64,000 nucleotides of DNA from Edolisoma coerulescens (Eukaryota > Chordata > Aves > Passeriformes > Campephagidae): assembly GCA_013397115.1 (NCBI GenBank), contig VWZW01004081.1, positions 1,666,465 through 1,730,464 on the forward strand, given 5' to 3'. The notes under the pieces are model-generated. The model had not been told where the DNA came from, ran no database searches, and saw nothing but the letters and a program-made list of their open reading frames with translations. The translations under genes and the position numbers were made by a program. Below, one piece after another: positions 39,501 through 51,458 of the stretch (positions are counted from its first letter, which is position 1; each line of letters opens with the position of its first letter).

Positions 39501-42500
39501 AAACAGCAAGAGAAAGGGAAAGCCATCTGATTGCAGGAATAGCACAGTGGAACACTTAGAGAAAGGTTTCTGATTGAAACCTATCACTGAAGGGTTATGC
39601 AGGAATAGTCCTCAAAGCCTCTTCTGTTCCATTTGGATGGCTCAAAAACATCTTGTCTATTAAAAAAATGCCTGGTTTTCTCTGTTATTTAACAACAGCA
39701 GGTAGTGTTCTCTCAAGTGATGCTCCAGTAAAGAAGAGACCCTGCTTTGCTCTCTGCTCTGACTGGGGCTGTGCTCGGCAACCCTGTAACTGTATCAGCT
39801 GTACTCCGTAGGATCCCAAATGTTGCAGTGCCAACACCCACACCTGTCTGAACTAGAAACTAGTTCATTTTGAAAAGTTACTGGGATTGAGAAATAGTGG
39901 CCCATTTTGCATGAGAGAGCAAGTAACGAATGTTAAGGTGCAGTGAATTTGTCAAAAAGCATTAAAAGGAAAAGAGTCTTTGTTGGGAAGCAATTAAACC
40001 TGAGCTGATGAAGGAAGCTCACTGTACTGTGAGATTACCTGCCAAATATGCTTAGACAAACAAAATGTGCATTGTAAGTAACATTTCATGTCTTAGCTGT
40101 GACCTTAAGTGATATTTTAAAGGGGTATTTAATGATAAAACTCATGAATTTGTGCCAGTTTCTCCTGAGTGGGCTTTGCAAGCTTTAAGAATTAAGAGAG
40201 GAGCAACACAAACCAGGTTGAAAAGGTCTTTTTCCAATATATCACTGCAGTTGTGGGGTACTGTTATATAATGAGTGATCTAGATTAAAGTTGCTGACAT
40301 TCAGATAAAGGTACCCAGTGAGAAAATCCCTGCAATTCTTTCACTGGTTCTTCTCACACTTCAAGAATGTATTTTACACTTTCTTGAACAGATGAGATTG
40401 AGCTCTCTCATAGTGTTTTCTTTACTCTATAAAAAAGTGTGAAGCAGCCTTCTGTAGAGAAATAGGCTAGAGTCACTGGAGGTGCTCTGACGCATTCTCA
40501 GTCTTCTCAATTTTCGTGACTCTACACCAAGAATGTCTGAGGCCTATTTTAATAATTACGAGTGATGCATTTAATTTTAAGTCATGGTTGCTCGTCGATG
40601 AAATACACAAGCAACTTTATAAACATATCAGTGTCAGTTAAACATCCATCAAAATTGCCACCTGGTCCTGACCAGTTTCTCATTGTAGGCAGGAAAAAAG
40701 CTCTGAAGACTGCTAGCCTTGTGGCTGCTACAGTAGGTATGGAACCCATGGTGATTCTGATGATTTGTTCCTTAAACTCTTGGTAGGATTCTGCAGTATG
40801 AACTGGATATTAGATGATGGCAAAACGGTCAGGGATGAAAAGCTCTATCCATTATCTCAAGAAACATTAAAACTAATTTTAATTCCATACTTTTGGAGAC
40901 AACTGTCTGGATAGGTAATAGCTGTAGATATGTCAGATACAATTTTTTTATTGAGTTTGTTGAAAAACTTTTTTTTTTCTCTCAACTTCTATGCAAAAAT
41001 AGACAGGAAAGCAAGCCAATTAATTTTTATTGGAACCCAAATTCCTTCTGTTTGAGTTCTCAGTGCAAAATTTCAGCATGATCCTTTGAAGAGAGTGTTG
41101 GGCTACTGTACTTATGCAATGACTGAGGAAAAATAATTGCTGACAAAGAAAGACTTACATCTTTATAGCAAAGGAGCTTATGAAAATCTATGTCAGAAAT
41201 TAGTTTAGATCTTGCCTGTAAATAGAAACTGTATTTTTCAAATGAAATTTTGTTTGTTTCTGCCCTTTGCTCTCTACTTTTGAATAAGACATGAGTCAAG
41301 CCTTAATCCACTTCTGCTTCTGAGTTCAGAAGATGAAAGAATGAGGGGATAATTTGAGTGATCCAAAGAAAATGATTTATCTTCCTATTAGATCTGCTGT
41401 TAAAGGTAATTTATTAAATTAGATCAACTCAGCTGGTGCACATAAAGTTCTAATTTCCATCTACAAACCTCACCTGTGATGCTTAACTGCATCTATAGAA
41501 CATGGCTTAATCGGCTCAGTAAATACTGCAGCCAGTCTGAAATTTGCTGGAGCCTGTGTGTTTAGATACAAATACATTTGGGAATGTACTGAATAAGTCT
41601 CCCTTGTCCAGTGTTATTCTCAGGAACCTGGCTGTATCCAGAGAAACAGAATTTCCCGGTGTTTTGATCTTGGTAATACCAGCCATTTTTCTGATAAATC
41701 CTGTATGAAGAAAGGATCTTTTCATGCTTCTTGGAAGCCTTTCTTTTCCTTCTGTCTTGCCATGCGTGCTTATAATCTCTTCTAGTCTTTGTCTTCTAGG
41801 CTGGCTTTGTACTTGCCAATTCACGTCTGCACTATGAAGGAAAGAGATCTTGAAATCAAGTAAGCTTCAGTACTATGAATTTAAGGTCTAACTAATATTT
41901 ACAGTTACTGTAGTTATTTTTCTTGTTCTTAAATTAAGAATTCATGAGCAGAAGGCCATTCAGTGGACCTAAGTCAGACTTGGTGCAGTGTCTGTGTAGG
42001 AAACGTAACCACTTAAACCAGATGTTGAAAATGGTGATGTCAATATCTTTCTTTCCTGACCCATTTCATTAGATAATGTACATATAATTTCTACTTTGTA
42101 TTGTGAGTTTAACTTTTAATTCTGTGACTGCATTTAAATGCAAACTATTTCTTTTCAAATTCGAGTCCTTAAATGATGTTTTTCCAATTCAAATATCATG
42201 GTAAAATATATTCCCCCAGAGGCCTGGTACAGTGTGAAAATGTGCGAATAATGGATACATGTGCAGTGTACATCTTCCTACCAGATGGTACTGCTCAAAT
42301 TTATAGTGTGTTGCATAATTGCTTTAGAAGAGGCTGAATGAATTTGCTTAATTTTAAAATTTCTTTTGTAAATGTTGAAGGATTTTTCCTGCAATGTGTG
42401 ATGCTAGTTCATCTCCAGTTTTGCCACAGCACTGATCTGGACCACAGACACCTGAGTTAAAAGAAGAGACAACATCTTATCTGTTACCAGTTGGAGGACA

Positions 42501-43299
42501 AACAGCTTTTGATTGTTAAGGAACAATCAGGTTCTGATTCTGGCATATCAGTAAAATAAGCCTTTTTGCCTTTGGATCTACAATTCACGTGAGCCAGTGC
42601 TTTGGTACTAGGAATGATTTTGGTTGATTATTGTAAGAAAGCTTGGAAAACTTCTTTTCCTTGCTGCTTCCCTGAGATTTCTGTTAGGTCACTTATTGAG
42701 TGTCCAAACTGTGGCCATGCAAACCAGTAGTTTTTAGAATACAGCATTTAGCTACTTGTCGTGTGTATATTTCCTAGTGAGTCAGAAGTTACTGCGGAAG
42801 CTAAGTGCTGTTGGTGTTGGCTCAGGATGCTATCTTAATGAAACATATACTCCTTCAAATGTGCTTAACAAATTTAGAAAAATTCTCATGTTTCTTAACA
42901 TTGTGTTAAATGCAAAGAAAACCAATAAAGCTGTCAGAGAGAAAATGCATGCAAAAGTGTGCTGGGTGAGTCACTTTGTACAAACAGGTGTCTTCACTGC
43001 TTAAAATGAAGACCACTTCTAAAACAAACTTGAAGATGAATTATCAGACTTCTGCCATTCTTGCCCTTTGACAGAATTCTGTAGATGACTAACAATCCAT
43101 TTGCAAATATAATCTGTGCCTGATTTCAGCTTAAGGGCAGTTTACTTTGGAGGAGGAAGGAAGCAAACCTCAAACACTTATGGTAAAATCAAAAGGTTTG
43201 TTTTGCTTTCCTGTGAGGCTGTTTTCTAGTGGAGTAGAATGGAATAAGATCTTATTTTACCTGTTTCTGCCCAGCATTTAATTCACTTTTGGTTTTGAC
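21510..43299. other. Long intronic stretch, nothing firmly recognised
   Basis: About 21.8 kb of intron with short, non-homologous open frames (at most about 134 codons), many small A/T runs and no clear transposon. Somewhat GC-richer islands occur near 34,700-34,870, 36,590-36,830 and 37,900-38,180, without features I can name. Old, diverged repeats may be missed by eye. Confidence 0.5.
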
Positions 43300-43993
43300 A
43301 AGAACACTTGGATCCCTATAAGTCTGTGGGATCTGATGGGATTCATCCAGGAGTACTCAAGGAGCTGGCTGAGGCCTCAATGGTTTTTCGAAAGGTCTCA
43401 GGAATCTGGAGAGGTACCAGTTTACTAGAAGCTGGCTAATGTCCAAATTTTCAAAAAGGGCAAGAGGGATGGTCCTGCCTACAGGCCTGATGATCTCCCT
43501 TCGATGCCTGGTAAAATTGAGATCATCATTCTGGGAGTTACTGAAAAATATCTGGAAGACAGCACAGTCATTTGTCACAGTGAGCACGGGTTCATGAGGG
43601 GGAAGTGTCCTGCTTGACAAATTTCATTTCCTTTTATAACAAGTTAACTCATCTAGTTGATCAAGGCAAGCCAGTTGACGCAATCTTTCTGGGTTTCAGT
43701 AAAGCTTTTGATACTGTCTCTCACAGGATCCTTCTGGACTAAATGTCCAGCTCACAGCTGGATAAACACATCATGGGATGGGTGAGCAACTGGCTCATGG
43801 GTTGGGCAAAGGGTTACAGTGAATGGGGTGCCATCAGGCTAGTGACCTGTCACTAGAGGGGTTCCACAGGGCTCCATCCTCGGCCCTGTGCTCTTCAATG
43901 TCCTCATACATGATTTGGATGGGATACTAAATTTGCTGATGATACTAAATAGGGAAGAGTTACTGATTCCCTTGAAGGCAGAGAGGCCCTGCA

Positions 43994-44287
43994 AAGAGGT
44001 GCTGGCAACCTAGAGGGCTGGGCAATCACCCACCATGTGGAGTCCAACAAAGACAAGTTCCAGATTCTGCACCTGGAATGAGGCACCCCTGGATCTATGT
44101 ACAGACTGAATATGAGTCAGCAGTGCCCTGGCAGCCAGGAGGGCTCTTGAGGGGGCATCAGGCTCATCATTGCCAGCCAGGCAAGGCAGGGGCTTGTCCC
44201 ACTCTGCTCTGCAGCGGCCTCACCTTGAATGTTGTGTGGTTTGCGGTGCCACGTACCAGAAGGATCTGAAACTATTAGAGAACATCC
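43994..44287 (+). repeat. 294-bp direct repeat, copy 1
   Basis: Runs from aagaggtgctggcaacc to gagaacatcc inside the CR1 fragment. By eye it is identical to copy 2 at 44,289-44,582, from which it is separated by a single N. Probably an unmerged contig overlap. Confidence 0.95.
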
Positions 44288-44288
44288 N
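44288..44288. other. Single N at a duplication junction
   Basis: One undetermined base stands exactly between two identical 294-bp copies. This points to a contig join rather than an ambiguous base call. Confidence 0.9.
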
Positions 44289-44582
44289 AAGAGGTGCTGG
44301 CAACCTAGAGGGCTGGGCAATCACCCACCATGTGGAGTCCAACAAAGACAAGTTCCAGATTCTGCACCTGGAATGAGGCACCCCTGGATCTATGTACAGA
44401 CTGAATATGAGTCAGCAGTGCCCTGGCAGCCAGGAGGGCTCTTGAGGGGGCATCAGGCTCATCATTGCCAGCCAGGCAAGGCAGGGGCTTGTCCCACTCT
44501 GCTCTGCAGCGGCCTCACCTTGAATGTTGTGTGGTTTGCGGTGCCACGTACCAGAAGGATCTGAAACTATTAGAGAACATCC
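44289..44582 (+). repeat. 294-bp direct repeat, copy 2
   Basis: Second copy of 43,994-44,287 at an offset of 295. It continues into unique CR1 sequence (aaaggatagccatgaag), which is the natural continuation of the element. Confidence 0.95.
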
Positions 44583-45020
44583 AAAGGATAGCCATGAAGC
44601 TGCTGAAGGGTCTGGAGGGAGAGCCATAGGAAGATCAGTTGAGGTCACTTGGGTTGTTCAGCCTGGAGAAGAGGAGAGTGAGGGGAGACATCAGTGTGGT
44701 CTTCAACATCCTCATGAGGGGAAGGGGGGGGGCGGGCACTGATCTCTGCTGTCTGTGACCAGTGACAGGACTTGACGAAATGGCTCTAGCTGTGTCAGGG
44801 ATTTAGGTTAGGAAAAGGCTCTTCCCCCAGAGGGTGGTCAGACACTGAACAGGCTCCCCAGGGAAGTGGTCACAGCACCAAGGCTGCCAGAATTCAAGAA
44901 GTGTTTGGACAACACTCTCAGGGTGTGACTCTTGGGCTGTCCTGTGCAGGGCCAAGAACTGGACTCAGTGATCCTTGTGCGTCCCTTCCAATGCAGCATA
45001 TATTCTATGGTTCTATTATA

Positions 45021-45709
45021 AGAACTCTCCTAAGCATAGTGAAATACTGTCTTTAGATGAAAGTTCTCTGCCTTTTATTTGTTTCAGGTTATTGTGCAAA
45101 GTTTTTAAATTTTCAGCCTTGTGTTTAATATGTCTTCCTCTCATTGAATTTGTAACTCATTTTTGTTTTGCTTTCCCATAAATTCTAATATCACTGCCAC
45201 CACTTGTCTGAAACTGAGTCAGAACTGAGATGATATATTTAAAATGCAAATAGAAAACGCTAATATTTGAGTATTAAGTGATGCCCATCTGGTTTGAAAT
45301 CTTAAGTATAAGAGCCCAGCATAGTGCTAGACTAGCTGTCCTGTAGTGTTGATTACTACTGAATGTTCAGAGAAGCTGATAGCATCTTTGTAGTTTTTGT
45401 CTTCAGATGAGAAAGAAATGTTTTGGTTGGTTTGGAAAACCTTTGCAGTGTGGCCATATATTGACCAGGAGTGTAACCTTGTTTCCAAGTGGCCTGTGAC
45501 TTACAGTGAAAGAACCTCTTTGCAAAGATAGCTCTTTACATCTTAACCTTAATAGTTATCACCAAATTTTCTTTCCTGTTAAAAAACTCCACTTGGCTTC
45601 CATCTCAAGAATTGCATAAAAAAATTCCTCTCATAAACTGTGCAAATATTTCAATAAATACTGCTTGGTGCACACAATATTTCTTTGAAAAGGATGATGT
45701 GTGATATGC
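45021..45709. other. Intronic DNA, nothing recognised
   Basis: AT-rich sequence between two CR1 fragments. No gene or repeat is recognised. Confidence 0.5.
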
Positions 45710-46035
45710 TCTTTATTTTCACAGTTAGAACCCTTTCACTGTTCTTCAACCTGTTCAGGGCTATCTCATACAGACTGTCACTCCTAAATTGAGACAGCTC
45801 TTACACTGTGGTAATGCTCCTCTTTCATCCTCTTCACACAGCAGACAGGAGTGTCTCTGTCAGCCTTGGCTTTGCTAGGCTAAACCAGACAGTGGGATGG
45901 GTTCTTGGTGCACCCCGTTGTTCCTGCAACCTTTCTCTGTACTTGTACAGTTTCAAGTATCTTTCCTGAATGTGGGTAACAGGAATTGTACAAAACAGTG
46001 TTTCAGCTGTGTGTTTGTTGGTGCTTTGTCCACCA
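45710..46035 (-). mobile_element. Very old CR1-like fragment, antisense
   Basis: The + strand reads gctaggctaaaccagacag, then ctttctctgtacttgtacag, then caagtatctttcctgaatgtg, then ggaattgtacaaaacagtg and tttcagctgtg. This order matches the reverse complement of the CR1/L3 3' region, where a pre-tail text of this kind precedes the end of the ORF. It is heavily diverged, and only its central part (about 45,870-46,030) is convincing. Confidence 0.55.
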
Positions 46036-49000
46036 GCACTAACATTTCTGCAGCTGTGCTGCAGATATGACCGATGCATCCTGGGATTAACTTTTCACAT
46101 CACATCATGATCAGTGATTTAATTTAATTCATGGCAGGTTATACATTTTGGGAGTGAAATAGCACACTAGTTTAGTGATATGTGAGGTATCTTAATATTG
46201 TTGACCTTGTCTACAAATACACAATATTTATTTCTGCAATAAATGTTTACCAAGAACAGCTTTTATACTGCTTAAGAAGCATGATTTTTCGAGGTTAGAT
46301 AGTGTTGAATCTACATTTATCTTCTGAATTCAGCATATGACACAGGAAAATGCTCGTTGTAAGAGGCTGTGGATTCTTTTATATGCTGGGAGCAAAGTGG
46401 GAGCCTGGTTCTGCTTCCGCTTGCCCTCCTTTTTCTCTATGTTTACAATGCTGTTCACATCCTTAATTTGATAAACCAAACAAAACAGCTTTCAATGCAT
46501 TTCGAGTGGTATCCAGAAGACTCAATTAAGGAAGTCTTAGATTGAGACAGCCTGTTTTTACCCCAATTAAAATACTGTAAATTCATGGTACCTTCATGGT
46601 TCTATGTGAACAGCTAGAATAAGATGATGGTTTAAATGTACTAAATGTAAACCATTCAGTTTCATTTAGAACAATGAAAGTTTATCTGTTTCTTTTTATA
46701 ACTTCTGAGAAGTTTCTGGGACATACTCTTTTCCATAAGGTCTGTGGGTTTGTGCAGGGGGGGATTTGTCAGGGCTATAAAATTAGCAGGATTGTTTCTG
46801 TCCTCCCTTTTCTAGATGATGAGATGTAAGTTCACATTATTAAAAAAAGCTAGTTAAGATGTATCAAAAAGAGGTGACTGCTTTGTTCGTTAGAGAAATG
46901 ATAAGCTATTTTTAAAGCCATTCAAAACTAATTTAAACTTTATCAGTTTTAATTCATTAAAAGGTAATCATGGTGACCTCTGGTTCTAAAATGTTGACAC
47001 AAAAATACTAATGAAAGGGGCAAAATATGAATTACATTAAAAGCACAGTGATGACATCAGTCACCACCTTGCTGCAACTAATTTTATGGATTTTTAGCAT
47101 AATAATTTATTTTGTAAGATTTCCTAGAGGAATCTTGAAATGTGAAAAAAAAATGAACAAAATTGCTAGAACTGTGTTAAGGTTACAAGAAAGAAATCAT
47201 AAAAAAAATATATATAGCTGCTTTAATAAACTAGTGTTCACATTCTGGTCCAGACAAGATCTGTCAAATTAAATACTCATTAACACCAAATTAACCCTTA
47301 TTTTAAGCAGTATCTCTTTTGGCCAAACTCTGTCATTGGTGCTACTAATGACTGTATGCTGAGAATCACTGAGGACTATCATAGAACAGTTCTACATGTG
47401 CCAAGACCAGCTTTCCATGATCTTCTTGGCACTCTGATAAGTGTGTAACAATTGAAATGATGATACCTGTCATTCAATTTGTCTGTATTTTGGTAATTGC
47501 ACAGCTTGCTGAACTTTGTTCTGAATCTGTAATTAGCTACTTCTAGCAGAAAAATGAGTTACTATTCTAGTCTACCCAAGACTCATAATTGACTAAATTT
47601 GGATCTTCCAGGAGTCAGTATGTCTGTTGGTATTTTAGCCTCATTTATAACTTCATGGAAGACTGCTCTTTGCTTTGTACTTCATGGCCCATTGTGCTCC
47701 ATGAGGTTAAATGTAGCCTACTCTGTATAACTGTTTTATAGATCTAAAATAATATATTTGTTTTGCTAATGGTTAACTTCTAAGAGTTTCAGACATGCTT
47801 GTTCCTGCACTCCCAGCATATGGGTTTCAGACCAAAAGGTTCCTACTTAATTATATGGACTTTAATCAATCTAGCAATCAAGCCATGCAATGTAGAATTG
47901 ATGTGTTGGCAGCGTAGCCAGACTGTCTAGAATTCAAAGTGATTTAGGGAGAAAAGCAGGACCTTGGATGCGGGAAGGCTGTGCTGTAACTTTTAAGCTT
48001 TCACATGCAAGATTTATATATATTTTTTTTTTTCCTTTCTTAATAGGGGGATAAAAGAATAATTTTGTTAGTAGAGTAAGAGACAATGGGTTTAGAGAAA
48101 ATATTTTACAGCTGCACAAGAAGAGCAGGTCACATGCATTAGTTCTAGTAGTAACAGTACCATGCTGGATTTATATATGGCCCTAGATATTTGTGATAAT
48201 TTATGCCTGAATTTCCTATCTGTAAAACAGATACTGAAAAGGATAACTCTTTAAATGAATTTACTTTTGTGGCAGTGTATGGTACTGCTAATTTTCTCTT
48301 CTCTGCTCAAGATTTTACATAGTGGAGGATTTTTGCATATAACAGAACTTTCACTGAGTTTTATCCTTTGGAAAATTACAAAATTTCCTTGTTACTTGGT
48401 ATAGAAATACTGTAGTCCAATCTAGAAGCAATAAAACCTGAAGTTACAAGGAACATCATGTCCTAAGAATGTGACAGTTGCCTTGAGAAGTAATTTACCA
48501 ATGTAGGGAAGTTATGCACTGTTTTGATGAGCTTTGTTCACAAGTCAAAGGATATCTTGAAGTAGTAGAAAGAGGGCTTGGCATCGTTTGTTCTTTCTTC
48601 CAGACGGTCCTGGTGACAATATAGGTTACATCTGTTTGTCTGGACATGTGATGCTGACTAGTGGTGACTTTTTGAAGTCTGGCATATGCGTCAAAGCAAA
48701 GTGATGAAGTGCTGAACAAGGCCAAACCATTTAAGGACTTTGGTGCAACCTGGAACAAGGCCTGGACTATTTTGGTTCTTGGCCTGTGAGAGATCTGCTG
48801 TGCAGGTCTCACCTCAATCAGCATTACCAAAGTGTGAGAGAGCGCCAAGAATAAACGAGTGAGAAATTGGTCTCTTTCCAAGGATGTGGGCAAAGCTCTT
48901 TGGTGGAGAATCAGCTGGGACAGTTGTGGTGGAAGGGGCAGTGTGGGGTGGGAGTGCAAGTGATGCTGGGCACAGCAGGGGTAGGCAGGTGCTTTGAGGA

Positions 49001-50165
49001 GCTGCTCCCCTTCCTCTGCTCAGGCTGAACTCCCTATCTGGGGCTCTGGAATGGTTCCTGAAAGCTCGGCATGCTGCAGTCCCTGGCCCTTGCTGAACCT
49101 CCTTGTAGGGAAACGAGGAAGAGGGCAGAATGAAATGTTACTGGAGAGTGAGTGTGTGTATGTGTATGTAAAAATCTGTATATGTATATACACACCTGTG
49201 GAAAAAAAAGCATGACTTTGACATGACATCAACAAATGCTATATTACATATTTGGAACTTCCCACTGTGAGTCTGCCAGATTTACAGGGGGAATATCTAA
49301 GTCAACCTGAGGCAGAAAAATCAAGAGCAGTGAGTTTCCGGCTCAGTGGAGCATATTTCACCTCTTCCCCAAGGGGAAATGTAGAACATTTCCTTATAAT
49401 TCAGGTGTGTAAATGAGAAGCACTCCGGGTGCATTATATCAGTCTTTTCTCGTGGCTGCAGCTTACTTACAGAATAATTTTTCCAGCCGTGGTATTTAAT
49501 TTGTGGTCACTTTTCTTATAAAAATAATTTGGTACTTCTGATTAATTTACATCTGATTTACATGTCAAATGAGAAATTTAGGTTATAGCATGGTCATTTA
49601 AATAGTTTTATACATTGTAGCAGTGTGACCATCAGCATATAAAAGATACTTTTTGGAAAAGATTATACTGTCTATGAGTGTACTATCTCTTTCTTTAGAT
49701 TTCTGCACTGTTCACTTAAATTAATGAAGATGTCTAATTTATTAGACAACAAAATGTTGTTGATGCTTGCATTTCTAAAAAATCCTGTAAGGTACATAAA
49801 AAGTGAGTTTTGATCCAAGCTGAAATGACAGCACTGTCCTACCCTTTTCTTCATTAGGTACTTTGAGGAAATAGCCTTTGACACATACATCTCAGAACAA
49901 ATGTATTTTACCCTATTATTGACAGACTAAGAGCCCTGTATAAATCAGTGTTTCCTGCAGTTCAGCTCTTAGCCTAATTTGCTGTGATAATAAGGTGCCC
50001 ATGGGCTGAGGTTGCTGTACAGGGGACTGATTCCTCGTTCTGGTCTCTTAGTATGACTTTCATCAGTTGCAGTTCCGTTATTTCAATACTATTGCACCAT
50101 TAACCAGGGAACATTCATGGAGATGCACACAGGTATTGGAAGGATTTCTTGGATCGGTGAAACAA
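46036..50165. other. Intronic DNA, low-complexity patches only
   Basis: AT-rich intron. A TG/TA-rich patch at 49,149-49,196 (gtgtgtatgtgtatg through tatgtatatacacacc) is a degenerate microsatellite. The moderately GC-rich part at 48,890-49,130 was not identified. Confidence 0.5.
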
Positions 50166-50475
50166 AATCTCAGAATGTGTTGGAAGGAACCTCTGGAGGT
50201 CACCTGGCCCAAACCCCAAGCTCAGGCGGGGTCGCCTAGACCAGGCTGCCTGGCACCATGTCCAGACAGCTTCTGCATATCCCCAAGGATGGAGACTCCA
50301 CAGCGTCCCTGGGTGACCTGTGCCAGTGCTCAGTCACCCTTGCAGTGAAAAAGTGTTTCCTGATGTTCAGAGGAAACCTCCTGTGTTTCAGTTTGTGCCC
50401 CTCTCTTCTGATCCTTTCACTGGGCACCACTGAAAGGAGCCTGGCTCCATCTTCTTTGCATCCTCCCTTCAGGAA
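50166..50475 (-). mobile_element. CR1 LINE 3' fragment, antisense
   Basis: The + strand begins cagaatgtgttggaaggaac and continues ggaggtcacctggcccaaa. It goes on through cagtgaaaaagtgtttcctg and cctgtgtttcagtttgtgcc to tcactgggcaccactgaaag, the characteristic reverse complement of the CR1 3' UTR and the last codons of its ORF. It is about 310 bp, 5'-truncated and non-coding, and better preserved than the copies at 16.1 and 45.7 kb. Confidence 0.85.
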
Positions 50476-51458
50476 TAGCAAACAGTGACAAACAGTAAGG
50501 AATGAAAGTGGAAGGACAGAGGAAGCTGTCATACCACTTGCAGCTTATTCAGAATTGGTGTGGGAAAGTGTTCAGTATTTCAGGTGAAAAAACATTGCCT
50601 GCCTTGAGGTCTTTATCTGGATTTGTCCTTGTAGTTGGTCCAGATGGCAACACCTTCCTTAGATTTTAATGTAAGAGCTGAGTGTATTTTTATCTTTTTG
50701 CTATTCTGTTTATACTGAGATTATGATATTGGAATGATCAAGTGTTACAGTTGTCCTGATTTTCTTGTCTGAGCATTTTCAAGGATGATGGGCTTTCAAT
50801 GAGAGACAGCACAACAAAATGCGGATTGAAATATGGTGAGTGCTGTAAATCTGCATAAAAGAAAAATCATGCAACTGCCTGGAATAAGGTATTTGCATTC
50901 ACTTCCTACTCTTGCCTGAAAAAAGACTTTTCTCCCTTTTCCTTTAAAACAGTAGTGTTCTTTGAAAATGGTTTTATATAAACCAGGATTGCAACTACAG
51001 TGGACTGCAGGTGACTTTCAGCACGATTTTTGAGTCCTGGGGATATTTGCTTATTTATGTATTTCATTTTGAAGGTTTTTTAATACACTTTTTCCTTTTG
51101 AATTTTGAAGAACCTTAAATTGTCTGGAAAACTTTCCTTAAATTCAGGGTGCAAGACAAAGTTAGACGGGACTTTTGTACAGTGATATAATCTGGGACTT
51201 ATTTGCATATTTTGTGCCAAAAAGTGGAGAATTGCAGTACCACAGAAGAAGAGTTAATATTTTAAACATTTAGACTCTGGAACGTGAAACTAAAAAGGCA
51301 GGAAAAAAATGTGCAAGACTATCCCCTAAATCTGATATTTTACTAATTACTTAATCTAAGTATATTTTTAAACAGTAATCTTACAAGTACTAGAAAAGTT
51401 TTGGATTATGATGATGATACAATCTCTGAGGAGGAAAAAAACCCAACAAACCAACAGC
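50476..51458. other. Intronic DNA, nothing recognised
   Basis: Unique AT-rich sequence before the large duplication. No feature is recognised. Confidence 0.5.

Larger units (their letters stand above)
43300..45020 (+). mobile_element. CR1 LINE 3' fragment with decayed reverse transcriptase
   Basis: Translation in shifting frames gives the C-terminal half of a CR1 reverse transcriptase. Near 43,340 it reads SDGIHPGVLKELAEA, and near 43,690 it reads FSKAFDTVSHRILL. The catalytic motif FADD is at 43,932-43,943. GAGNLEGWAITHHVE follows, and then HLECCVVCGATYQKDLKLLENI. The 3' UTR follows (gagaagaggagagtgagggg, then gggaagtggtcacagcacc), and the copy ends in gtcccttccaatgcag plus an ATTCTATGGTTCTAT tail at 45,002-45,017. 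Many stops and frameshifts make it inactive. A 294-bp internal duplication around the N at 44,288 inflates its length. Confidence 0.88.
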
